Assembly: GCA_021323265.1 (NCBI GenBank)
Contig: JAJTCO010000001.1
Coordinates: forward strand, 145,836-209,835
DNA length: 64,000 nucleotides
From: Pseudoduganella sp.
GTDB taxonomy: Bacteria; Pseudomonadota; Gammaproteobacteria; Burkholderiales; Burkholderiaceae_D
Direction: 5' to 3'
Shown: positions 53,203-60,850 of the stretch, in pieces
Position numbering within the stretch: the stretch's first letter is position 1
Layout of the letters: each line of letters starts with the position of its first letter
Notes under the pieces: generated by a model
The model's input: the letters and a program-made list of their open reading frames with translations, nothing else
What the model was told of the DNA's origin: nothing
Database searches by the model: none
Program-made: the position numbers and the translations under genes

Positions 53203-54214
53203 GGCGGGGGCAGCCCTGTTCACCTTGCGCAATGGCGCCGACATGCGGGTCACGCTCAGCGAGCATGGCGCGGCGATGGTGTCGTGGCTGGCGCCGGACC
53301 GCTACGGCCGCATGGCCGACGTGCTGCTGGGCTATCGGGATGCGCGCGACTATGCCGCCAACCCGCAGTTCTTCGGGGCCATCATCGGGCGCTGGGCCAA
53401 CCGCATTGCGCGCGGCCGCTTCACGCTGGACGAGCGGCCCGTGCAGGTTGACGTCAACGACCGGGGCAACCACCTGCATGGCGGTGCGGGCGGTTTTCAC
53501 ACGCTGCGCTGGCGCGGCGCCGCAACCGAGGATGGCGTATCGTTCCGGCTCATCTCGCGCGCGGGCGAGGGCGGCTTCCCGGGCGAGGTGGACGTGCTGG
53601 TGCATTACCGGCTGGACGACGACGGCAGCCTGGTGATCGACTACGAGGCGGCGGCGGACCGGGCGACACCGCTCAACCTGACCGCGCATCCGTATTTCAA
53701 CCTGAACGGCGGCGTGGCGGACGTGGGCGACCACCTGCTGCGCATCGACGCCGGGCATTACCTGCAAACCGATGCCAGCGGCATCCCGAACGGCGTTGCC
53801 ACGGTGGCCGGCACGCCGTTCGACTTCCGCCAGCCGGCGCCCATCGGCCCGCGCCTGGTCTGGCCGCACCGGCAGATCGAGCTGGCTGGCGGATTCGACC
53901 ACTGCTACTGCCTCGACGGGCGCGCCGACGGTCGCCCCGGTCCGTTGCGTGAAGTGGCGCGCGTCGTCGACCCCGGCTCCGGGCGCTGCCTGCTGGTATC
54001 GACCACCCAGGCCGGGCTGCAGTTCTACAGCGGCAACTGGCTGGAAGGCGTGCGTGGCCGCGGCCCGCGCCCCTATGCGCGGCACGACGGTTTTTGCCTG
54101 GAAGCGCAGGCATTCCCCGACCAGGTGAATGGCCCGCACGCGGCGGCGGTGATCCTGCGCCCCGGCGACGTGTACCGCCAGAGCACGGTTTACCGCCTGT
54201 CGCAGCAGCGCTGA
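53192..54214 (+). CDS. galM: Aldose 1-epimerase (mutarotase)
   Basis: A 340-residue full-length mutarotase that interconverts alpha and beta anomers of aldoses. Substrate-binding Asn70/Arg71 (GRWANRI) and His96 (HLHGG), catalytic His166 (TAHPYFNLNG), Asp236 (GGFDHCY) and catalytic Glu304 (CLEAQAFPD) are all present. In this locus it would prepare xylose, galactose or glucose for their dehydrogenase. The ATG at 53192 lies inside the end of xylR, so both are probably co-transcribed. Compare the shortened paralogue at 18672. Confidence 0.93.
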   Translation: MPAEAGAALFTLRNGADMRVTLSEHGAAMVSWLAPDRYGRMADVLLGYRDARDYAANPQFFGAIIGRWANRIARGRFTLDERPVQVDVNDRGNHLHGGAGGFHTLRWRGAATEDGVSFRLISRAGEGGFPGEVDVLVHYRLDDDGSLVIDYEAAADRATPLNLTAHPYFNLNGGVADVGDHLLRIDAGHYLQTDASGIPNGVATVAGTPFDFRQPAPIGPRLVWPHRQIELAGGFDHCYCLDGRADGRPGPLREVARVVDPGSGRCLLVSTTQAGLQFYSGNWLEGVRGRGPRPYARHDGFCLEAQAFPDQVNGPHAAAVILRPGDVYRQSTVYRLSQQR

Positions 54215-54235
54215 CCGGCCACTGCGCCTACATGG

Positions 54236-54294
54236 AATCATGATGGGCGTTGGTGAGTTTCACAATTGCCGCCCTCAGGCCCAGCGGGCACAAT
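54236..54294 (+). promoter_or_regulatory. Shared regulon operator and promoter, site G
   Basis: AATCATG starts at 54236 and TTGGTGAGTTTCACAATTG is at 54250-54268. The -35 TTGCCG is at 54266-54271 and the -10 CACAAT at 54289-54294 (17-bp spacer). It faces the xylX-xylB-xylC-xylD operon. Confidence 0.75.
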
Positions 54295-54326
54295 TTCCTC
54301 GTTAGCGCTGCAGACGAGGAAGAGTA

Positions 54327-55496
54327 ATGAAAGAGTTCAAGAATTCGGTCTTGCCGGCCGATGCCGGGCAGGCGCTGCTGGTCGGCCGTGCATGGCGCGG
54401 CGGTACCGCAGGCGGGCCATGCGTCATCGCGGTGCGGCAAGGGCAGGTGGTCGACATCACCGCGCACGCGCCGACCGTGTCCGATCTGTTCGAGCGCGCC
54501 GACGCGATCGGCGTGGTGCGGGACGCCCCCGGCGAAACGCTGGGCGGATGGCAGGAGCTGCTGGAGCGCGGCGACGATGGCTTGCGTTTGCTGGCGCCTT
54601 GCGACCTGCAGGCGGTCAAGGCCTGCGGCGTCACCTTTGCCGTGAGCCTGCTCGAGCGCGTCATCGAAGAGCAGGCCAAGGGCGACGCCGCGCGCGCCGC
54701 CCGGTTGCGCAGTGAGATCCAGGGCTGCATCGGCGCCGACCTGTCGGAAATCCGGCCCGGCTCGGAAGCTGCGGCACGCCTGAAGGCGGACCTGCTGCAG
54801 CGCGGCCTCTGGTCGCAGTACATGGAAGTGGGCATCGGCCCGGACGCGGAAGTGTTCACCAAGGCGCAGCCGATGTCCGCCGTTGGCCATGGTGCCGATG
54901 TCGGCTTGCATCCGTCGTCGAGCTGGAACAATCCCGAGCCGGAGATCGTGCTGGCAGTAAACAGCGCCGGCACGGTGCTGGGCGCCACCCTGGGCAACGA
55001 TGTCAACCTGCGCGATATCGAGGGGCGCAGCGCCCTGTTGCTGGGCAAGGCGAAGGACAACAACGCCTCCTGCGCGATCGGCCCCCTGATCCGCCTGTTC
55101 GACGGTGAATTCACCCTCGACACCATTTGCGACGCCGAAGTGAGCATGCTGATCGAAGGCGCGGACGACGGCTTCGAGCTGGCCGGAACCAGCCGCATGC
55201 GCGAAATCAGCCGCCATCCGCTGGAGCTGGTGGCGCAAACCTGGGGCACGCACCACCAGTATCCGGACGGCTTCATGCTGTTCCTGGGTACCATGTTCTC
55301 GCCGATCAAGGACCGCGACGCCGCCGGCAGGGGCTTTACCCACCATCTGGGCGATCGCGTCAGCATTTCGACGCCGGCGCTGGGCACCCTGGTCAACCAA
55401 GTGCAGCGCTGCGACCGCGTGGCGCCGTGGACGTTCGGCGTGCGCGCCCTGTATCAAAACCTGGCCCGCCGCGGCCTTCTGAAGAATTCACGATGA
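54327..55496 (+). CDS. xylX: 2-keto-3-deoxy-D-xylonate dehydratase (FAH family)
   Basis: A 389-residue protein of the fumarylacetoacetate hydrolase superfamily, resembling Caulobacter XylX in length and context. The metal-binding core is seen around HPSSSWNNPEPEIVLAV, GNDVNLRDIEGRSALLLGKAKD and GAIGP-like CAIGPLIRL. It removes water from 2-keto-3-deoxyxylonate to give 2-oxoglutarate semialdehyde. GAGGAAGAG precedes the ATG. First gene of an operon in which every junction is an ATGA overlap; controlled by site G. Confidence 0.88.
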   Translation: MKEFKNSVLPADAGQALLVGRAWRGGTAGGPCVIAVRQGQVVDITAHAPTVSDLFERADAIGVVRDAPGETLGGWQELLERGDDGLRLLAPCDLQAVKACGVTFAVSLLERVIEEQAKGDAARAARLRSEIQGCIGADLSEIRPGSEAAARLKADLLQRGLWSQYMEVGIGPDAEVFTKAQPMSAVGHGADVGLHPSSSWNNPEPEIVLAVNSAGTVLGATLGNDVNLRDIEGRSALLLGKAKDNNASCAIGPLIRLFDGEFTLDTICDAEVSMLIEGADDGFELAGTSRMREISRHPLELVAQTWGTHHQYPDGFMLFLGTMFSPIKDRDAAGRGFTHHLGDRVSISTPALGTLVNQVQRCDRVAPWTFGVRALYQNLARRGLLKNSR

Positions 55497-56278
55497 GCGA
55501 AACAAAGATGAAGTCCTACGCCAGCTACCATGACCTGGCGGGGAAAGTAGTGGTCGTCACCGGAGGCGGCAGCGGTATCGGCGCCGAGTTGGTCTCGGCA
55601 TTCACCGGCCAGGGCGCGCGCGTGTATTTCCTCGATATCGCGCAGGAGGAATCGCAGGCCCTGGTCCAGTCCCTGTCGGCCGCGCGCCATCCGCCGGTGT
55701 TCATTGCCTGCGACCTGACCGACATCGAGGCGCTTGGCGCCGCCTTTGCCCGCATTGCGCAGGAGGCTGGTGCGGTCGAAATCCTGGTCAACAACTGCGC
55801 CAACGACGACCGCCACGAGGTGGGCAGGGTCAGCGCGGAATACTGGGACGCGCGCATGGCGGTCAACCTGCGCCACCTGTTCTTCTGCGCCCAGGCCGTG
55901 GCGCCGGGCATGCAGGCCATGCGGCGCGGCGCCATCCTGAACATGGGGTCCATCTCGTGGCACCTGGCGCTGCCGAACCTGGCGCTGTACATGACCGCCA
56001 AGGCCGGCATCGAGGGCCTGACGCGCGGCCTGGCGCGCGACCTGGGCCAGCATGGCATCCGCGTCAACTGCATCGTCCCCGGCGCCGTGCGTACGCCGCG
56101 CCAGGAGGCGCTGTGGCATACGCCGGAAGAAGAGAAGCGCATCCTGGAAGGCCAGTGCCTGCCGCAGCGCGTCGAGGTGCAGGACGTGGCCGCGCTGGCA
56201 CTGTTCCTGGCGTCGGACAACGCCTTGCATTGCACCGGGCGCGACTACTTCGTCGATGCCGGATGGTACGGCGCATGA
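55493..56278 (+). CDS. xylB: NAD-dependent D-xylose dehydrogenase (SDR family)
   Basis: A 261-residue short-chain dehydrogenase. The cofactor motif TGGGSGIG is at 23-30, and the catalytic residues are Ser153 (NMGSISW), Tyr166 and Lys170 (YMTAK). LVNNCANDDRH and the overall sequence agree with Caulobacter-type XylB, which oxidises D-xylose to D-xylonolactone. The assignment as xylose rather than another sugar dehydrogenase rests on the neighbours. Starts and stops overlap by ATGA on both sides. Confidence 0.85.
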   Translation: MSETKMKSYASYHDLAGKVVVVTGGGSGIGAELVSAFTGQGARVYFLDIAQEESQALVQSLSAARHPPVFIACDLTDIEALGAAFARIAQEAGAVEILVNNCANDDRHEVGRVSAEYWDARMAVNLRHLFFCAQAVAPGMQAMRRGAILNMGSISWHLALPNLALYMTAKAGIEGLTRGLARDLGQHGIRVNCIVPGAVRTPRQEALWHTPEEEKRILEGQCLPQRVEVQDVAALALFLASDNALHCTGRDYFVDAGWYGA

Positions 56279-57162
56279 CGGCCCCCGAAGTGCGTTGCCT
56301 GTGGCCGGTCGGCGCCACGCTGGGCGAAGGGGCGCTGTGGCACGCGCCCACCCAGTCCCTGTACTTCGTCGACATCAAGCAGCGCCAGGTCCACCGCTGC
56401 GCCGCCGACGGCGGCGACCGGCGCAGCTGGCAGGCGCCGCGGCAGGTCGGCTTCATCGTGCCGTTCGGCGCGGGCGGCTTTGTCTGCGGCCTGCAGGGCG
56501 GGCTGTACCGGTTCGATGAGAACGGCGGGCAGTTCTCGCTGCTGCGCATGGTGGAGCAGGAGCTGCCCGGCAACCGCATCAACGACGGCTACGTCGATGC
56601 CCGGGGCCGCCTCTGGTTCGGCAGCATGGACGACGGCGAAAGCCAGCCGAGCGGCTCGCTGTACCGCGTCGGCGGCGACGGCGCGCCCGCGCTGGCCGAT
56701 ACGGGCTACATCATCACCAACGGCCCGGCCTGCAGCCCGGACGGGCGGATCCTGTACCACACCGACACCCTGGCCAGGCGCACTTACGCATTCGACCTGC
56801 GCCCCGACGGCAGCGTTGCCAACAAGCGCCTGTTCGCGACCTTCGAAGGCGGGCAGGGCCATCCGGACGGCATGGCCGTGGACGCCGAAGGCTATGTCTG
56901 GATCGCCTTGTTCGGCGGCTGGCGCATCGACCGCTTTGCGCCAGATGGCACGCTGCATTCGAGCGTACGCCTGCCGTGCTCCAATATCACCAAGCTGGCC
57001 TTCGGCGGGCCCGACCTGCGCACGGTGTACGTGACGACCGCGCGCAAGGGCCTGGCGGCGGCGCAGTTGGCGCAGCAGCCGCAAGCTGGCGCACTGTTCG
57101 CCTTCCGCAGCGAGGTGCCGGGCCTGGCGCAAAACACTTTCCACATTGAGGCTACAGCATGA
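56275..57162 (+). CDS. xylC: D-xylonolactonase (SMP-30/gluconolactonase family)
   Basis: A 295-residue six-bladed propeller lactonase. Metal and substrate residues typical of the family are visible: Glu in ATLGEGALWH, Asn in GNRINDGYVDARGRLWFGSMD, Asn in TNGPACSPDG and Asp in GHPDGMAVDAEG. It hydrolyses xylonolactone to xylonate. It overlaps both neighbours by ATGA. Confidence 0.88.
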   Translation: MTAPEVRCLWPVGATLGEGALWHAPTQSLYFVDIKQRQVHRCAADGGDRRSWQAPRQVGFIVPFGAGGFVCGLQGGLYRFDENGGQFSLLRMVEQELPGNRINDGYVDARGRLWFGSMDDGESQPSGSLYRVGGDGAPALADTGYIITNGPACSPDGRILYHTDTLARRTYAFDLRPDGSVANKRLFATFEGGQGHPDGMAVDAEGYVWIALFGGWRIDRFAPDGTLHSSVRLPCSNITKLAFGGPDLRTVYVTTARKGLAAAQLAQQPQAGALFAFRSEVPGLAQNTFHIEATA

Positions 57163-58943
57163 CGAGCAACCAGGCGCCGGCGCGCCGCTTCCGTTCCCAG
57201 GACTGGTTCGACAACCCCGAACGCATCGACATGACGGCGCTTTACCTGGAGCGCTTCATGAACTACGGCATCACCGCCGAGGAACTGCGCTCGGGCAAGC
57301 CGATCATCGGCATCGCCCAGAGCGGCAGCGACATCAATCCCTGCAACCGCATCCACCTGGAGCTGGCGCGGCGCGTGCGCGACGGCATCCGCGACGCCGG
57401 CGGCATCCCGATGGAGTTCCCGGTGCATCCCACGTTCGAAAATTGCCGCCGTCCGACGGCGGCCATCGACCGCAACCTTGCCTATCTGGGGCTGGTGGAA
57501 ATCCTGCACGGCTACCCGATCGACGCCGTGGTGCTGACCACCGGCTGCGACAAGACCACGCCATCGCAGCTGATGGCGGCGGCCACGGTCGACATTCCTG
57601 CCATCGTGCTGTCGGGCGGCCCCATGCTGGACGGCTGGTTCGAGGGCGAACTGGTGGGCTCGGGCGCAGCCATCTGGCGCGGCCGCAGGCAGTTGGCGGC
57701 CGGCCAGATCGACGAGGAGAAATTCCTGCAGATCGCCACGGCTTCGGCGCCGTCCTCGGGCCACTGCAATACCATGGGCACGGCTTCGACCATGAACGCC
57801 ATCGCCGAAGCGCTGGGCATGTCCCTGACCGGCTGCTCCGCCATTCCCGCCCCATACCGCGAGCGCGGCCAGATGGCTTACGAGACGGGGCGCCGCATCG
57901 TCGGCATGGCGTTCGAAGACTTGCGCCCATCGCGCATCATGACGCGCGACGCCTTCCTCGATGCGATCGTGGTCAACGCCGCCATCGGCGGCTCGACCAA
58001 TGCGCAGCCGCACCTGATGGCCATGGCCCGCCACGCCGGCGTGGACATCACGCCGCAAGACTGGATGGAATACGGCTACAACGTGCCGCTGCTGCTGAAC
58101 ATGCAGCCGGCCGGCAAATACCTGGGCGAGCGTTTCCACCGCGCCGGCGGCGTTCCCGCCGTGATGTGGGAGCTGCAACAGGCCGGGCGCCTGCAGGCCG
58201 AGCGCCCCACCGTGACCGGACGCAGCATGGCTGCCAACCTGGAGGGGCGCGCGAGTACCGACCGGGAGATGATCCGTCCCTTCGGCGAACCGCTCAAGGA
58301 ACGCGCCGGCTTCCTGGTGTTGAAGGGCAACCTGTTCGATTTCGCCATCATGAAGACCAGCGTGATCTCGGAGACATTCCGCCAGCGCTACCTGAGCGAA
58401 CCGGGAGCGCCCGGCCAGTTCGAATGCCGCGCCGTGGTGTTCGATGGCGCCGACGACTACCACGCCCGCATCAACGATCCCGCGCTGGGCATCGACGAGC
58501 GGACCATCCTGGTGATCCGCGGCGCCGGCCCGATCGGCTGGCCCGGCTCAGCGGAGGTGGTGAATATGCAGCCGCCGGACGCGCTGATCAAACAGGGGAT
58601 CAATGCCTTGCCGACGCTGGGCGACGGCCGCCAGTCCGGCACGTCGGACAGCCCGTCGATCCTGAATGCTTCGCCCGAAAGTGCCGCCGGCGGCAACCTG
58701 GCATGGCTGCGCACCGGGGACCGCATCCGGGTCGACCTGCAAGCAGGGCGCTGCGACGTGCTGGTGAGCGATGAGGAAATGGCGCTGCGCAAGCGCGCAG
58801 CGCCGCCCCCGGTGCCGGCCAGCCAGACGCCGTGGCAGGAGATCTACCGCGCCACGGTGGGCCAGTTGCAGACGGGGGCTTGCCTCGAACTGGCCGTCCC
58901 TTACCGGGGCGTCGGCCAGGACATGCCGAGGCATAACCACTGA
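57159..58943 (+). CDS. xylD: D-xylonate dehydratase (IlvD/EDD family)
   Basis: A 594-residue iron-sulfur dehydratase. The three cluster cysteines are in the expected places: Cys62 (SGSDINPCNR), Cys130 (TTGCDKTTPSQ) and Cys203 (SSGHCNTMGTAS). GPGAPG-like RGAGPIGWPGSAEVVNM near the end is also typical. It converts D-xylonate to 2-keto-3-deoxyxylonate. Caulobacter operons contain a fifth gene, xylA, for the final semialdehyde dehydrogenase; it is absent here. Convergent with sbp. Confidence 0.9.
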   Translation: MTSNQAPARRFRSQDWFDNPERIDMTALYLERFMNYGITAEELRSGKPIIGIAQSGSDINPCNRIHLELARRVRDGIRDAGGIPMEFPVHPTFENCRRPTAAIDRNLAYLGLVEILHGYPIDAVVLTTGCDKTTPSQLMAAATVDIPAIVLSGGPMLDGWFEGELVGSGAAIWRGRRQLAAGQIDEEKFLQIATASAPSSGHCNTMGTASTMNAIAEALGMSLTGCSAIPAPYRERGQMAYETGRRIVGMAFEDLRPSRIMTRDAFLDAIVVNAAIGGSTNAQPHLMAMARHAGVDITPQDWMEYGYNVPLLLNMQPAGKYLGERFHRAGGVPAVMWELQQAGRLQAERPTVTGRSMAANLEGRASTDREMIRPFGEPLKERAGFLVLKGNLFDFAIMKTSVISETFRQRYLSEPGAPGQFECRAVVFDGADDYHARINDPALGIDERTILVIRGAGPIGWPGSAEVVNMQPPDALIKQGINALPTLGDGRQSGTSDSPSILNASPESAAGGNLAWLRTGDRIRVDLQAGRCDVLVSDEEMALRKRAAPPPVPASQTPWQEIYRATVGQLQTGACLELAVPYRGVGQDMPRHNH

Positions 58944-58949
58944 CCGCGC

Positions 58950-59960
58950 TTACTTGGACGAGTAGATCTTGTCGAACTCGCCGCCATCGTCAAAGTGCTT
59001 CTTCTGGGCCGCGCGCCAGCCGCCGAACACCTCGTCCACGGTGAACAGGGAAATCGGCTTGAAGCTGGCGGCGTACTTCTTGAAGACGGCCTCCGAACGC
59101 GGACGCAGGTAGTGCTTGGCGATGATCTCCTGGCCCGCATCGGAGTACAGGAAGTTCAGGTAGGCGGTGGCTTCCTTGCGGATGCCCTTCTTGTCCACGA
59201 CCTTGTCGACCACGGCGACCGGCGATTCAGCCAGGATCGATACCGCCGGATAGACCACTTCGAAGTTGTCGCCGAATTCGGCGCGCACCATGCTCACTTC
59301 GTTCTCGAACGTCACCAGCACGTCGCCGATCTGGCGCTGGGTGAAAGTGGTGGTGGCGGCACGGCCGCCGGCGTCCAGGATCGGCACGTTCTTGAAGATC
59401 TTGCCCACCAGTTCACGCGCCTGCGCTTCGCTGCCACCCTTCTTCACCACCGAGCCCCAGGCCGCCAGGTAGGTATAGCGCCCGTTGCCGGCCGTCTTCG
59501 GGTTGGGAATGATCACCTGCACGCCCGGCTTGGCCAGGTCGCCCCAGTCCTTGATTGCCTTCGGATTGCCCTTGCGTACCAGGTAGACCATGGTCGAATA
59601 GGCCGGCGCCGCATTGTTCGGGAACTTCTTGGCCCAGTCCTTCACCACCAGGCCGCGGTCGGCCAGCATGTCGATGTCGTTGGCCTGGTTCATGGTCACG
59701 ACGGACGCTTCCAGGCCATCGGCCACGGCGCGCGCTTGCTTGGACGAACCGCCGTGCGACTGCTTGATGGTGACGTCGGTGCCGGTGCTCTTCTTATAGG
59801 CGGCGGCGAAGGCCGGGTTGACGTCCTTGTACAGCTCACGTGCCACGTCATAGGACACGTTCAGCAGGGTCACCTCGCCGGCCGCCGCCACCGGGGTGAA
59901 ACCGAAGGAAGCCGCTGCCAGGGTGGCGCCGAGTGCAAATGCGAATTTGTTATAAGTCAT
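58950..59960 (-). CDS. sbp: Periplasmic sulfate-binding protein
   Basis: A 336-residue ABC-transporter substrate-binding protein with a signal peptide (about 1-27). The start of the mature chain (VTLLNVSYDVARELYKDVN), the QSHGGSSKQARAV anion-binding loop and NPKTAGNGRYTYLAAWG are characteristic of Sbp/CysP proteins. It delivers sulfate (or thiosulfate) to the CysTWA permease, which is not encoded in the window, so it is an orphan here. AGAGAATG precedes the ATG. The intergenic region upstream contains an AT-rich CTTATAACGAAT stretch that could be a CysB-type site; this is a guess. Confidence 0.92.
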   Translation of the reverse strand: MTYNKFAFALGATLAAASFGFTPVAAAGEVTLLNVSYDVARELYKDVNPAFAAAYKKSTGTDVTIKQSHGGSSKQARAVADGLEASVVTMNQANDIDMLADRGLVVKDWAKKFPNNAAPAYSTMVYLVRKGNPKAIKDWGDLAKPGVQVIIPNPKTAGNGRYTYLAAWGSVVKKGGSEAQARELVGKIFKNVPILDAGGRAATTTFTQRQIGDVLVTFENEVSMVRAEFGDNFEVVYPAVSILAESPVAVVDKVVDKKGIRKEATAYLNFLYSDAGQEIIAKHYLRPRSEAVFKKYAASFKPISLFTVDEVFGGWRAAQKKHFDDGGEFDKIYSSK

Positions 59961-60121
59961 GGCATTCTCTATTGTGAAAACAGATATGCATGGTCTAGAA
60001 TTCGGCGCCGAAATGAAACTACATATTCGTTATAAGCTTAGAAGGGCTGCCGGACGGGCCGGCGCCGACGGGCTTTTTGCCGCTGGTGTATATTCCGGTT
60101 ATTGCATAGTTGTGAGCACAC

Positions 60122-60640
60122 ATGAGTTTTGAAATACGCCGCGCTGAAGCGAACGATGCCACGGCCGCCTGTGAGGTGCTGCGCCGCTCGATCGCCGAAT
60201 GTTGTGTGCTTGACCACAAGAACGATCCTGCCATCCTGGGTGCGTGGTTGGGCAACAAGACGCCGGAAACCGTCGCGTCCTGGTTTGCTTCGCCCACCAA
60301 TTACTCGCTGGTCGCCACCGAGGACGGCGTGGTGGTCGGTCTCGCCCTGCTGACGGCGGCCGGCAAGCTGGCGCTGTGCTACCTGCTGCCCGAAGTGCGC
60401 CAGCGCGGCGCCGGCAAGGCCTTGCTCGCTTGTATCGAGCAGCAGGCGTGCAGCTGGGGCGTCAAGGCCCTGCAGCTGCACAGCACCGCCACGGGCGAAG
60501 AATTCTTCGCCCGCCAGGGCTATCTGCGCGCCGGGAATGTGCGTTCCCCGTACGGCGTGGATACGATCTTCTTCTGGAAGCAGCTCGATGGCAGCGTGTG
60601 CGACACGAGCAAGCCCAAGCGCTTCTGCGGCTGCAGCTGA
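60122..60640 (+). CDS. GNAT-family N-acetyltransferase
   Basis: A 172-residue GNAT protein. The acetyl-CoA-binding region reads LCYLLPEVRQRGAGKALLACIEQQA, and LQLHSTATGEEFFARQGYL is the typical motif B. The substrate is unknown. A Cys-rich C-terminus (CDTSKPKRFCGCS) is an unusual extra. Divergent from sbp with 161 bp between; its stop abuts the tautomerase stop with no spacer. Confidence 0.88.
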   Translation: MSFEIRRAEANDATAACEVLRRSIAECCVLDHKNDPAILGAWLGNKTPETVASWFASPTNYSLVATEDGVVVGLALLTAAGKLALCYLLPEVRQRGAGKALLACIEQQACSWGVKALQLHSTATGEEFFARQGYLRAGNVRSPYGVDTIFFWKQLDGSVCDTSKPKRFCGCS

Positions 60641-60850
60641 CTACCTGGCGGCAGCATTGGCGCGCAGCGTCGTCACGTTGTCGTAGCCAATCCCCCAATT
60701 GTCCGTCTCCACTTCGTCGATGATGACGAAGGTGGTGGCGGGATTCTTGTTCAACACGCGCTGCAGCAGTTCGGTGGCGCCCTTGATCAGTTCCAGCTTC
60801 TGTTCGGCGGTGACGCCTTCCTTGGTGACGCGGAAATTTACGTACGGCAT
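60641..60850 (-). CDS. 4-oxalocrotonate tautomerase-family protein
   Basis: A 69-residue protein starting MPYVNFRVTKEGVT, with the catalytic Pro that becomes residue 1 after Met removal, and the usual EQKLELIKGATELLQRVL helix and VIIDEVETDNWGIGYD strand. These small enzymes tautomerise aromatic-ring degradation intermediates; the real substrate is unknown. AAGGAGA precedes ATG 60850. It overlaps the upstream MFS gene by 13 bp and is probably co-transcribed with it. Confidence 0.9.
   Translation of the reverse strand: MPYVNFRVTKEGVTAEQKLELIKGATELLQRVLNKNPATTFVIIDEVETDNWGIGYDNVTTLRANAAAR

Noticed and set aside
60035..60100. A GC-rich hairpin followed by TTTTT between sbp and the GNAT gene as a terminator
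   Set aside because: The stem (GCCGG/CCGGC) is not adjacent to the T run and both flanking genes start here, so there is no transcript to terminate.
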